DNA of 64,000 nt from JAWLHA01 sp041690535 (GTDB lineage: Bacteria > Pseudomonadota > Gammaproteobacteria > Thiohalomonadales > Thiohalomonadaceae): the NCBI GenBank assembly GCA_041690535.1, contig JAWLHA010000005.1, positions 51,757 to 115,756 on the forward strand, written 5' to 3'. The notes under the pieces were generated by a model that was not told the DNA's origin, did no database searches, and saw only the letters and a program-made list of their open reading frames with translations. Made by a program: the position numbers and the translations under genes. Position 1 is the first letter of the stretch, and each line of letters opens with the position of its first letter. Below, piece by piece: positions 23,010 through 31,344 of this stretch.

Positions 23010-24740
23010 TCAACTGTGGTTTCCAGGTTCACTGCACACCCGGTTGCGTCCGCCCGCCTTGGCCGCATAGAGGGCGTGGTCGGCACGCCCGAGGAGCGTA
23101 TCGATCGTCTCGTCGCCGTTTCGCAAGGTGGTGAGACCGACGGAGGTGGTGATGTGGAGCGGCCCTCCGGCGGCGGGGATCTCGGCCGCCGCGACCGCGG
23201 TGCGTACCCGCTCGGCCGCCTCCAGCGCCCGTTCCGCTCCGGTTTCCGGCAGCAGGATGGCAAACTCCTCGCCGCCGATGCGGCCGACGATGTCCTCCTT
23301 GCGCAGCTCCGCCCCGCAAACCTGAACCAGCATCTTCAGGGCGAGATCGCCCACCTGATGGCCGTAGCGGTCGTTGACCCGCTTGAAGTGGTCCAGGTCG
23401 AGCATCAGCAGCGACAGCTCATGAACGTATCGCCGCGCCCGCGCCAGTTCACGTCCGAAGAGTTCGAGAAAATAGCGCCGGTTGGCGCAGCCGGTGAGCG
23501 CATCGGTGTGGGCCTCCCGCTCCAGCCTGGACTCCAGCGCCTTGCGTTCGGTGATGTCCTGAATCACCCCCAGGATCGCCGTCGGCTCCCCTTCGGCCAC
23601 CGCCTGGAGGGTGCCGATCACCCGGGGTTCCCGGCGGGGACCGAGCCGTAGCACCTCGCAGCGGGCGTGCACCGCCCGCTGCCGGCCGTCGGCCAGCATG
23701 ATGCGGTATTCGGTCTCGAACCCCTCGCCCTCCAGGGAGCGTTTGAGACACGCATCGACTGTCTCGCGGTCATCGGGGTGGATGGACCGCAGAAAGAGTT
23801 CGTGGCTCGGCTCCAGGCTGTGAGGCTCGTAGCCGAGAATGCGGTAGGTCTCGTCGGACCACTTGACCTCCCCGGCAGGGAGATCCAGCTCCCAGTGGCC
23901 GAGGTGGGCGATCCCCTGCGCGATCTTCAGGCTCTCCTCGCTCCTGCGCAGCGCCTCTTCGGTGCGGATGCGCCGCTCCACCTCGCGGGTCAGCTCCTCC
24001 CGCGAGGCGGTGACCTGCTGCAATCTCTCCAGCATGGTGTCGAAATCGCGGGAGAGCGCTCCAATCTCATCCTGCGCGGTGGTCCCCACCCGATAGGCAA
24101 GATCGCCCGTGGCCACCTGCGCGGTCCCGCTGCGCAGCCCCATGATGGGCCGGATGATGCTGCGGCCCGTCAGCCAGGCAAGCAGCGTGATGAGGCCGGT
24201 CAGCAGCAGCGCCACACCGATCACGATCCGGTTGGTGGTGCGATGCTGGCGGTCCACCTGTTCCCGAACGGCGTATTGCAGGAAGAGGACGTCACCGATC
24301 ATTGCCTGCAGCGTGAAGGTGATCTGGCTGTTGAGGCGTTCCCGTCGCTCCTCCGTCAGCGACGGCCCTTCCGGGGACGCGGGCGCCGTCAGCGCCTGCA
24401 ACTCCTTCACCAGTGCCCCGAGCCGCGAGCGTGTCCCGTCCAGCCGATTGATGACCGCCTGCTCCTGCGGCCCCTCGAAGCGGGCGCTGCGGAGTGTTCT
24501 CTCCAGTTCACCGTCGGCCGTGCGCCACTGCTCCTGAATCCGGGCCGATTCGGGATGCAGATAGAGTTCGTGATAGAGCAGCGAAAGGCGGAACGTCTGC
24601 TCGGCCAGCCCGCCGATCAGCTGTTGACGGTCGAAGGCGGCGGTGTCCCAGCGCTGGACTACGAGGAACAGGAGCGACAGCCCCAGGCCCAGCGCCACCG
24701 CCAGGAGTATGATCGCCTGCAGCCTGCGTTTTATGGTCAC
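23010..24740 (-). CDS. HAMP-PAS-GGDEF diguanylate cyclase closing the corrinoid-signalling operon
   Basis: 576 residues. Helix 1 is about residues 8-28, a helical periplasmic domain spans about 29-170, helix 2 is IVIGVALLLTGLITLLAWL, then HAMP (SIIRPIMGLRSGTAQVATGD), PAS (HLGHWELDLPAGEVKWSDETYRI) and GGDEF with DLDHFKRVNDRYGHQVGD and active RIGGEEF. An RKED inhibitory site is present. It lies 25 bases after the binding-protein gene in the same direction, so it is probably the c-di-GMP output of the operon. The paired periplasmic domain and membrane-anchored binding protein may form one sensor. Confidence 0.92.
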   Translation of the reverse strand: MTIKRRLQAIILLAVALGLGLSLLFLVVQRWDTAAFDRQQLIGGLAEQTFRLSLLYHELYLHPESARIQEQWRTADGELERTLRSARFEGPQEQAVINRLDGTRSRLGALVKELQALTAPASPEGPSLTEERRERLNSQITFTLQAMIGDVLFLQYAVREQVDRQHRTTNRIVIGVALLLTGLITLLAWLTGRSIIRPIMGLRSGTAQVATGDLAYRVGTTAQDEIGALSRDFDTMLERLQQVTASREELTREVERRIRTEEALRRSEESLKIAQGIAHLGHWELDLPAGEVKWSDETYRILGYEPHSLEPSHELFLRSIHPDDRETVDACLKRSLEGEGFETEYRIMLADGRQRAVHARCEVLRLGPRREPRVIGTLQAVAEGEPTAILGVIQDITERKALESRLEREAHTDALTGCANRRYFLELFGRELARARRYVHELSLLMLDLDHFKRVNDRYGHQVGDLALKMLVQVCGAELRKEDIVGRIGGEEFAILLPETGAERALEAAERVRTAVAAAEIPAAGGPLHITTSVGLTTLRNGDETIDTLLGRADHALYAAKAGGRNRVCSEPGNHS

Positions 24741-24765
24741 GGCCTCGGCCTGGGCGGGAGCGGGC

Positions 24766-25773
24766 TCATCGGATGAGGGTGACCGCTTCTGGTTTCACGG
24801 CTTCCAGCGGCCCGGCCTCGATCAGCCGCAGATAATTGGGCATCGCCGCCGGTTCAGCCAGTCCCGCCTCGATGGCCCAGCGCGCCTCCGACTCCAGCAG
24901 GATGAAGAGGGCCTGTGGCAGGCCCACCTGAATCCGGAAGGTGGCCAGCTGGACCTCCATGGAGGCGACGGTGGCGTCGAGAAAGCGCGCCGAGATGATC
25001 GCCGACTCACGGGGATTGCGGGCGACAAACGCCTCCGCATCGAGCAGCGCCTCCAGCGCCTTGCGAGCAACGCGCGGGTTCTCGTCCAGAACGGCCCGTC
25101 TCGCCACCAGGACCTGCGCCTGCTCGTAGATCCCGGGCTCCTCGAAGACGACGGCGTTCTCCCCCAGGCGCGTTGCCGCCTCGCCGACGTGGGGCTCCCG
25201 CATCGAGAAGGCGTCGATCTCGCCCGCCACCAGTGCCCCGGTGAGCGCCTCGACCGGCAGGAAAACGGGAGAGATGTCGTCCTCGGTCATGCCGTGCCGC
25301 AGCAGGAAGAGATGGAGGAAGTAGTGGACCGCCGATGCCGACTGGGTGGCGACGCGCTTCCCGCGCAGATCGGTCGGCCTCCCGATCCCCCGATCCCGGC
25401 GGGCAACGATGCGGTTGACGTTGTCGGCCCACAGCTCCGCCGCGAGGATCGCGAAATCGGCGCGCTGGAGCCCCGCCAGGGCGACCGGAACCTCATGGGA
25501 CCAGGCGATATCCGCGCGTCCCGGGAACAGCCCCTCCTCGAGCGCCCGCTTGCCGCTGGGGTAGGTCTCCACACGCACATCGAGACCCCGCGCCTCGAAG
25601 TAGCCCCGGTCCAGGGCGACGAAGGCGAGAATGCTGCTCGGGTGGAGAGGCAGGGCAAGCACGGCGCTGTCTCTGGAGGTGGTGGAGTGGTCACCGTTCG
25701 ACAGGGAGAGAACGATCGCCATCAGCGCGGCCAGGGCGATCGCCAGCGGCACCATCAGCCATCGCCGTCTCAC
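24766..25773 (-). CDS. Membrane-anchored NMT1/THI5-like substrate-binding protein
   Basis: 335 residues. One N-terminal hydrophobic segment (WLMVPLAIALAALMAIVL) without a lipobox, probably an uncleaved anchor. The rest is an ABC-type NMT1/SsuA-like periplasmic binding protein (ILAFVALDRGYFEARGLDVRV, KRVATQSASAVHYFLHLFL, VGEIDAFSMREPHV). No permease or ATPase is adjacent, so import is unlikely and a ligand-sensing role fits. The GTG at 25773 overlaps the upstream regulator stop (GTGA). The ligand is unknown. Confidence 0.85.
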   Translation of the reverse strand: MRRRWLMVPLAIALAALMAIVLSLSNGDHSTTSRDSAVLALPLHPSSILAFVALDRGYFEARGLDVRVETYPSGKRALEEGLFPGRADIAWSHEVPVALAGLQRADFAILAAELWADNVNRIVARRDRGIGRPTDLRGKRVATQSASAVHYFLHLFLLRHGMTEDDISPVFLPVEALTGALVAGEIDAFSMREPHVGEAATRLGENAVVFEEPGIYEQAQVLVARRAVLDENPRVARKALEALLDAEAFVARNPRESAIISARFLDATVASMEVQLATFRIQVGLPQALFILLESEARWAIEAGLAEPAAMPNYLRLIEAGPLEAVKPEAVTLIR

Positions 25774-26336
25774 CCCTTTCGCCCCTGCGGATCGGGTCCG
25801 CACCGCTCCTCGTACTCCCTGAGGCGATCGCGGAGCCGCCGGTTCTCCCGCTTCAGGTCGATCATCTTCAGCTCCCGGCCGACCATCAGCCGGTTGAGCC
25901 GCTCCAGCTCATCCACCCGGTCGCGCAGCGCCTCCTCGGCTTCGCGCCGCTGGACCCGCCCCTCCGCCTCGGCGAGGGCCCGCTCCACGGCGGGGAGCAG
26001 TTTCGACAGCCGATCCTTGAGCACGTAATCGGTGGCCCCGCACACCAGGGTCTCGATGGCCACCTCCTCGCCCATGGCGCCGGTGACGAAGATGAAGGGG
26101 ACGTCGGGACAGCGCTCCTTCGCCATGGCCAGTGCCGCGAGCCCGTCGAACGCGGGGAGCTTGTAGTCGGCCAGGATCAGGTCCGGCATGCACTCGGCGA
26201 TGGCCCGCGCGAACTCCGCCTCGCTCTGCACCCGGGTGGGGTCGATGGGGAGTCCCGCGGTCCGCAACTCACGCTCGATCAGCTCCGCATCGGTCGGCTC
26301 GTCCTCCAGCAGGAGCACACGTATGGGGCGCTTCAT
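25770..26336 (-). CDS. Receiver protein with C-terminal coiled coil
   Basis: 188 residues. Receiver domain: LLLEDEPTDAELI, phosphoacceptor Asp in LILADYKLPAFDG, Thr in FVTGAMGEE and Lys in YVLKDRL. After residue 125 comes a charged coiled coil with ELERLNRLMVGRELKMIDLKRE, a signalling-helix motif often found after receiver or PAS domains. No DNA-binding or enzymatic output. Start 26336 (MKRPIRVLLLED) fits the family; GTG at 26366, three bases after the previous stop, is possible. It may relay phosphate to, or dock on, the cyclase encoded downstream. Confidence 0.85.
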   Translation of the reverse strand: MKRPIRVLLLEDEPTDAELIERELRTAGLPIDPTRVQSEAEFARAIAECMPDLILADYKLPAFDGLAALAMAKERCPDVPFIFVTGAMGEEVAIETLVCGATDYVLKDRLSKLLPAVERALAEAEGRVQRREAEEALRDRVDELERLNRLMVGRELKMIDLKRENRRLRDRLREYEERCGPDPQGRKG

Positions 26337-26369
26337 CCCCGTTTCAGGCCTGCTTTGCGGCGGCACACG

Positions 26370-26813
26370 CTACTCCGGCGGCTTGTTGGTGAACAGCCAG
26401 TAGTAGCCCAGGTCGGCGACCGTTTTGGCGAAGGCGTCAAACTCCACCGGCTTGGAGATGTAGCTGTTCACCCCGAGCCGGTAGCTCTCGGTGACGTCCC
26501 GCTCCTCCTTGGAGGAGGTGAGCACCACCACCGGCACCGTCCGGGTCCGCTCGTCGGACTTCACTCTTTGCAGCACCTCCAGCCCGTCCACCTTCGGCAG
26601 CCGCAGGTCCAGCAGGATCACCTTCGGGGCCGGCTCGACCTCCCGATCGGCGTAGGCCCCCTCGCCGAAGATGAACTCCAGCGCCTCCGCCCCATCCTTC
26701 ACCCACACCAGCCGGTTGGCGAGGTTGTGCTCACGGAGCGAGCGGATCGCCAGCTCCGCGTCGGTGGGGCTGTCCTCCACCAGCAGCACCTCGACCTCCT
26801 CCTGCTCAGCCAT
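26370..26813 (-). CDS. Single-domain response regulator (Rcp1/CheY-like)
   Basis: 147 residues consisting only of a receiver: LLVEDSPTDAELAIR, Asp in VILLDLRLPKVDGLEVL, VVVLTSSKEERD and YISKPVEFDAF. The EDSPTDAEL start and long alpha4 insertion (FGEGAYADREVEPAPK) match the Rcp1 type that pairs with bacteriophytochrome-like or PAS kinases. Its ATG overlaps the upstream kinase by eight bases, so the kinase at 26806-28029 is the likely partner. Confidence 0.92.
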   Translation of the reverse strand: MAEQEEVEVLLVEDSPTDAELAIRSLREHNLANRLVWVKDGAEALEFIFGEGAYADREVEPAPKVILLDLRLPKVDGLEVLQRVKSDERTRTVPVVVLTSSKEERDVTESYRLGVNSYISKPVEFDAFAKTVADLGYYWLFTNKPPE

Positions 26814-28029
26814 GACGCTCCTCCTTGACCGGAAGTGCGAAGTGGAAGACCGCCCCCTCACCGGGCGCCCCCTCCGCCCAGACCCGGCCGCCGTGGCGCT
26901 CGATGATACGTTTGACCACCGCCAGCCCGATACCGGTCCCCTCGAGCGGCTGCTCCGGGTGCAGCCGCTGGAAGACGCCGAACAGCTTGCCGGCGAAGCG
27001 CATGTCGAAGCCGATGCCGTTGTCCCGCACGTAGTAAGTGTATTCGCTCTCCTCGCATCGTCCGCCCACCTCGATGACCGCCCGCTCCTTGCCGCGGGTG
27101 AACTTGAGCGCGTTGTCCAGCAGCCGGGCGAACACCTCCCGCAACAGCGCCCGATCACCGACCGCCTCCGGGAGCGGCGTCAGGCGGAACTCCACATGCC
27201 GGTCGCCGAGGTCCGCCTGCCGCTCCCGCCACACCGCCTCGGCCAGTACGCCCATGTCGACCCGCGCCGGGGCCATCGCCACCTGGCCGGCGCGCGACCA
27301 GGCGGAGAGGTCGTCGATGAGCCGCCCCATCTGCCGGGTGTTCTCCCGGACGATGTGCAGCAGGCGCAGCCCCTCCGCATCGAGCTGCCCCCCGTAATCC
27401 TTTAGCAGAATCATGGCAAAGCCGTCGATCGCGCGCAGGGGGGTGCGCAGGTCGTGGGAGATGGTGTAGTTAATCTCCTGCAGTTCGCGCACCGCCTCCT
27501 GGAGCGCCGCTGTCCGCTGCCCCACCTGGGTCTCGAGCTCCTCGTTCATCCGCCGGAGCTGCATCTCGACGCGGAGTCGGGTCAGGGTCGACTCCATCAG
27601 CCCGGTTACTGCCAGATAGACCTCAAGCAGGTGGCGCGGGAGCGGACGGTCCCCCTTGTGGCCGACCACCAGCAGGGTGTCGGCCGCCTTGCCCTCCGCC
27701 AGCGGCAGCAGCGCCACCGCATAGCGCCCGGGGAGCGCCATCAGCTCGGTGGAGAGAAAGCCGCTCTCCAGCACCGGGGTGCCGGAGAGCCGGAGGCACT
27801 CCAGCAGCCGCGGCGCCTCCGCATCGGCGGGGAGCGCGGCGAAGCGAAAGGTGACACCCCCCTCCGGCTCCCGGCCCGCGATCGCCACCAGGTCGGGGTC
27901 GAAGAAACTCCGCACCAGTTCGCCGAACTCGACCCACACCTCCGTCCCCGCACGCATGGCGGCCAGGTACTGCGCCGCATGCGTGACCGCTTCGAGGTAG
28001 TGGGCCCGGTTCGGGTGGCTGTCGTTCAC
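26806..28029 (-). CDS. Sensor histidine kinase with GAF-like N-terminus
   Basis: 407 residues, no membrane segment. Residues about 1-145 look like a GAF-type sensory domain but are diverged. A coiled coil leads to HisKA (INYTISHDLRTPLRAIDGF, about residue 180) and a HATPase with N-box LLDNALKFT, DNGIGFDM and GTGIGLAV. The GTG start at 28029 overlaps the stop of the Fe-S activator gene (GTGA). The cytosolic location and coupling to the corrinoid genes suggest that it reads an internal signal such as the state of the corrinoid or Fe-S proteins; this is inference. Confidence 0.9.
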   Translation of the reverse strand: MNDSHPNRAHYLEAVTHAAQYLAAMRAGTEVWVEFGELVRSFFDPDLVAIAGREPEGGVTFRFAALPADAEAPRLLECLRLSGTPVLESGFLSTELMALPGRYAVALLPLAEGKAADTLLVVGHKGDRPLPRHLLEVYLAVTGLMESTLTRLRVEMQLRRMNEELETQVGQRTAALQEAVRELQEINYTISHDLRTPLRAIDGFAMILLKDYGGQLDAEGLRLLHIVRENTRQMGRLIDDLSAWSRAGQVAMAPARVDMGVLAEAVWRERQADLGDRHVEFRLTPLPEAVGDRALLREVFARLLDNALKFTRGKERAVIEVGGRCEESEYTYYVRDNGIGFDMRFAGKLFGVFQRLHPEQPLEGTGIGLAVVKRIIERHGGRVWAEGAPGEGAVFHFALPVKEERHG

Positions 28030-29684
28030 CGCTGGGGTGGCTCCAGCGGGCGCAGATAGAGTCCCGCCAGGAACAGCGCGTCGAAATCCGTGCTCCGCGC
28101 CAGATTGATCACCTGCGCCCCCTCTCGCAGCCGCGTCAGCCGGTCCCCGGCCTGGGTGAAGCGCAGCAGCTCGCCGCACCCGGCCAGGGCGGTGTTGCCC
28201 ACCAGTTCCACCCGTTCCGGATCGACCACCGGCAGCAGACCGATGGTCTGGGCGTTGCTCACGTCGAGGTAGTGGCCGAAGGCCCCGGCGACACACACCC
28301 GCCGCAGCCCCGCCGGGTCGATGCCGGCCCTCGCGCAGAGCGTCACGATGCCGGTAATGACGGCCGCCTTGGCGCGTTGCAGCGCATCCACATCGCGCTC
28401 GCTGAATGTCAGCGCCTTGCCACCGGCGGAGAAGACGAAGAGGCTTTCTCCCTGGTGCTGTTCCAACGTCGGCGCGCCTGCAGGTGGGTTCATCTTTTCA
28501 CGGAACCGGCCCGTCTCGGTCAGCCGGCCCGAGCGGCGCAGGACGGCGATCAGATCCACCAGCCCCGAGCCACAGATCCCGGTGGCCACCACGTCCCCGA
28601 TGATCCCGTAGTCGAACCGGTCGGCCCCGGCGTCATAGCGGACCCGAAACACCGCGCCGCTCTCGGCCGGCGCGCCGTGGCTGATGCCGCTGCTCTCGAA
28701 GGCGGGGCCGCCCGCCGCCGCGGTGACCCGGAGCACCTCCCCGTTCCACAGGGCGATTTCCGAGTTGGTCCCGAAGTCCACCAGCAGGCCCGGGTGGGAC
28801 GCCTCCGTCAGGCGGGTGGCGAGCAGCCCGGCGAGCAGATCGGAACCGACGAATCCCCCCAGGGGGGCGACCACCTCCACCTCCGCCTGGGGGTGGACAC
28901 CCCACCGCCGGACCCAGTCGGCGGTGTCGGCCGGCGAGCAGTCGATGGGTGCCGTCCAGTAGGCCGGCTGCAGGAGCTGCTCATAATTCCTGCCGGCGAG
29001 CAGGGCAAGCATCGCCGTGTTGCCGACCAGGGTGACGCGGGCGATGCGGCGCAGTTCGAGCCCCTCGCGCACCGTGATGTCCCACAGTCCGTCGCGGATC
29101 GCCTGTACCACGCACAGGCTCAACTCGCCGCCCGCCGCGCGTGAGGCGGTCGCAGCGCTCAGCCGGGAGAGCACGTCGGCCCCGAACGCCGCCTGCGGGT
29201 TGGGACCCCACCGCTCCGCCAGCCGGCGCCCCGTGGAGAGATCGAACAGGGCGAGACTCAGGTGGGTGGTGCCGATGTCCACCGCCAGCCCCAACGGCTG
29301 CCGGAGCGGCACGGCGACGGGCCGAAGTCCGACGGCGGCGCGGCCGGGTGCATCGGGAAAGCGTGCGAAGGGCGGACTCTTCCAGTCCGAGGTGGGGGCG
29401 GGAGCCAGGATCTCGATGGCGAGATCTCCCCGCGGCCTTGCCTGGCATGCCAGGCGCACCCCGCGGCGGCGCTCCGAAGCCGGCAGGTGGTAGCGCTCAT
29501 TGGCGGTGACCTCCCCGCCGTTCCCCTCGACGATGCGGATGCGGCAGAGTCCACAGGCGCCGATGCCGTTGCAGGCGGAGCGTACCCGGAAGTCGGTGGC
29601 GTCGAGGGCCTCCCGTACCGGCTGTCCCGGAGAGAAGGGGATGCGGTGTTCCACCCCTCCCCTGGTGACCAGCAGGTGGGGCAC
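28026..29684 (-). CDS. Fe-S / ASKHA-domain corrinoid activation protein (RACo/RamA-like)
   Basis: 552 residues. The N-terminal 2Fe-2S ferredoxin domain has CNGIGACGLC and a fourth Cys in RLACQARP. After a linker comes an ASKHA ATPase (DUF4445/RACo C-terminal type): LAVDIGTTHLSLALFD, VTLVGNTAMLALLAG, LLVDFGTNSEIALWNG, GICGSGLVDLIAVL and CVAGAFGHYLD. Such proteins use ATP to reduce inactive Co(II) corrinoid to Co(I) on methyltransferase corrinoid proteins. It follows the UroD-family methyltransferase by three bases with a GTG start. Its neighbours provide the expected corrinoid partner. Confidence 0.92.
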   Translation of the reverse strand: MPHLLVTRGGVEHRIPFSPGQPVREALDATDFRVRSACNGIGACGLCRIRIVEGNGGEVTANERYHLPASERRRGVRLACQARPRGDLAIEILAPAPTSDWKSPPFARFPDAPGRAAVGLRPVAVPLRQPLGLAVDIGTTHLSLALFDLSTGRRLAERWGPNPQAAFGADVLSRLSAATASRAAGGELSLCVVQAIRDGLWDITVREGLELRRIARVTLVGNTAMLALLAGRNYEQLLQPAYWTAPIDCSPADTADWVRRWGVHPQAEVEVVAPLGGFVGSDLLAGLLATRLTEASHPGLLVDFGTNSEIALWNGEVLRVTAAAGGPAFESSGISHGAPAESGAVFRVRYDAGADRFDYGIIGDVVATGICGSGLVDLIAVLRRSGRLTETGRFREKMNPPAGAPTLEQHQGESLFVFSAGGKALTFSERDVDALQRAKAAVITGIVTLCARAGIDPAGLRRVCVAGAFGHYLDVSNAQTIGLLPVVDPERVELVGNTALAGCGELLRFTQAGDRLTRLREGAQVINLARSTDFDALFLAGLYLRPLEPPQR

Positions 29685-29687
29685 GGG

Positions 29688-30701
29688 TCAGCCACGCTCC
29701 GTGGCGGCGGTGACCATGGCGGCGACATTCTCCGGTTTCGCCTCGGGCGGGATCTCACAGCCGGAGGAGAGGATGAATCCGCCCCGGTCGGCTAACAGTG
29801 CCATCAGGCGCCGTGATTCGGCGGCAACCTCATCGGGCGAACCCTGCACAAACAGCAGCGGCTTGATATTGCCGTCCAGGCAGGTGTGCGGGAGGATCCG
29901 GGCGGCGCGGGCGGGGTCCACCTCGAAATCGAGATTGGCGATATCCACACCCACCTCCGGGTAGTGGCTGAGGATCGGTTCGACTGGTCCGGCGATGTGT
30001 AGCCAGTTGAGCACCGCTCCGCCGTGCTTGTAGGCCTGAAATACCCGCTGCAGGCGGGGCAGCAGCAGCTCACGAAAAAAGGACGGCGGCACCACCGCAG
30101 TCGAGGCGGCCGGGTCGAACACCATGGGCAGGTGTGCGCCCGCCCCGATCTGCGCCAGGCCATAACGGATAGCCAGCCCGGTGGCGAAATCGAGCAGCGC
30201 TTCGAAGCGGTGTGGCTCATCCAGGGCGAACTGCAGCGCCGCCTCGATCCCCATGAGCTGCGTGGCGAGGGACATGGGACCGAGTGCCACTCCCACCACC
30301 AGCGCCTCGTCCCCCACTTCGGCCCGCAGGAGGGAGGCGGCACGCAGCTGTTCGGGCATGCGGCCGGCCCGGGCGGGGTCTGGTTCCGGGAGACCCTCAA
30401 TGGTGGTATCCGGCGCCACCCTGTAGGAGGCCACCTCGGGGTAGCGGTTGTCGACATACCTGAGGATCGAGCCCATCGCCTCGGTCTCCACCCCTGCGTC
30501 CATGAAGGCAAACAGCGCATCGCCGCCATAGCGTCTCCACGCCTCGATCTGGCACCGTGCCAATACCCGGCCGTCGCGCAGGTAATCGAGCATAGGGACC
30601 CCGGTGATGACAGCGGCGTGGGCAAAGATCTGCAGGATCACCGGCGTGCGATCGGGCCTTTTGAAGGCCACCGCAGCCCGGAGCCGCTCCAGGCTGTTCA
30701 T
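29688..30701 (-). CDS. Uroporphyrinogen-decarboxylase-family corrinoid methyltransferase (MtaA/CmuA-like)
   Basis: 337 residues, TIM-barrel UroD fold (LERLRAAVAFKRPDRTPV, GPMSLATQLMGIE). Members near corrinoid genes move methyl groups between a corrinoid protein and a thiol or folate acceptor, with zinc held by His-x-Cys and a later Cys. Here H235 and C315 (LSSGCEIPPEAKPENV) align in position with the MtaA ligands, but the middle ligand is Ala237 (WLHIAGPVEPI). Zinc binding may therefore be altered or lost, or C274 (HTCLDG) may substitute. Its ATG overlaps the corrinoid gene stop (ATGA). It is not HemE, which lacks this context and C-terminal motif. Confidence 0.85.
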   Translation of the reverse strand: MNSLERLRAAVAFKRPDRTPVILQIFAHAAVITGVPMLDYLRDGRVLARCQIEAWRRYGGDALFAFMDAGVETEAMGSILRYVDNRYPEVASYRVAPDTTIEGLPEPDPARAGRMPEQLRAASLLRAEVGDEALVVGVALGPMSLATQLMGIEAALQFALDEPHRFEALLDFATGLAIRYGLAQIGAGAHLPMVFDPAASTAVVPPSFFRELLLPRLQRVFQAYKHGGAVLNWLHIAGPVEPILSHYPEVGVDIANLDFEVDPARAARILPHTCLDGNIKPLLFVQGSPDEVAAESRRLMALLADRGGFILSSGCEIPPEAKPENVAAMVTAATERG

Positions 30702-31339
30702 GCCGCACCTCCGAAGAGACGTTCGAGAAAACGGGCGCCGTCGAAGGCGGTCTCGGCCACGTAGTCCACGTTGAGTTCGGCAGCGCTCGCCTGCTTGAGT
30801 GCGGCCCCGCCGGCCACCACCGGGAGTTCGGCGAGGCCGTGACTTTCGAGTGCGGGGCGTATCCCCTGCACTTGGGGGATGACGGTGGTGAGCAGTCCGC
30901 TCACCAGCACCGCCTGCGCCCGCTCATGCGCCGCCGCCTCGACCAGCGTCTCCAGAGGGCAGTCGCGGCCCAGGTCCACCACCCGGTAGCCCATGCCGAT
31001 GAGCACCATCTTGACGATGTTCTTGCCCAGGTCATGGACATCCCCCTCCAGGGTGGCGATGACGAAGGTGCCCTTGCCGCGTTCGGGCGGCGGGCCCTCC
31101 GGGTAGATCAGATCCACCACCGCCGCCACAGCCCGCCCCACCAGCATGATCTCCAGCAGATTGAAGCGCTGCACCGTGCACTTCTCGTCCAGCTGGCGCA
31201 TGGCGCTCTCCAGCCCTTCGGTGACGATCTGTTCCGGGGTCACGCCACGCTCCAGAAGCCGGCGGGTCTCCGCCAGGGCGAGGGCGCGGTCGCCCTCGGT
31301 CAGCGCTCCGATCAACGGGTTGATGTCCTTATCGGTCAT
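30698..31339 (-). CDS. Corrinoid (B12)-binding methyl carrier protein (MtaC/MtbC-like)
   Basis: 213 residues. N-terminal helical cap domain (ETRRLLERGVTPEQIVTEGLESAM) followed by a Rossmann B12 domain with the base-off cobalt-ligand motif EGDVHDLGKNIVKMVL (D-x-H-x-x-G, about residues 99-114) and the GGAALKQASA segment near the C-terminus. It carries the methyl group on cobalt. It starts five bases after the PAS kinase stop and overlaps the methyltransferase start by four bases, so stoichiometric expression is likely. Confidence 0.95.
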   Translation of the reverse strand: MTDKDINPLIGALTEGDRALALAETRRLLERGVTPEQIVTEGLESAMRQLDEKCTVQRFNLLEIMLVGRAVAAVVDLIYPEGPPPERGKGTFVIATLEGDVHDLGKNIVKMVLIGMGYRVVDLGRDCPLETLVEAAAHERAQAVLVSGLLTTVIPQVQGIRPALESHGLAELPVVAGGAALKQASAAELNVDYVAETAFDGARFLERLFGGAA

Positions 31340-31344
31340 GAGTT

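Noticed and set aside
29688..30701. Uroporphyrinogen decarboxylase HemE of haem synthesis
   Set aside because: The context (corrinoid protein, ASKHA activator), the LSSGCEIPPE ending and lack of HemE active-site Asp/Arg motifs at the N-terminus point to the methyltransferase branch.
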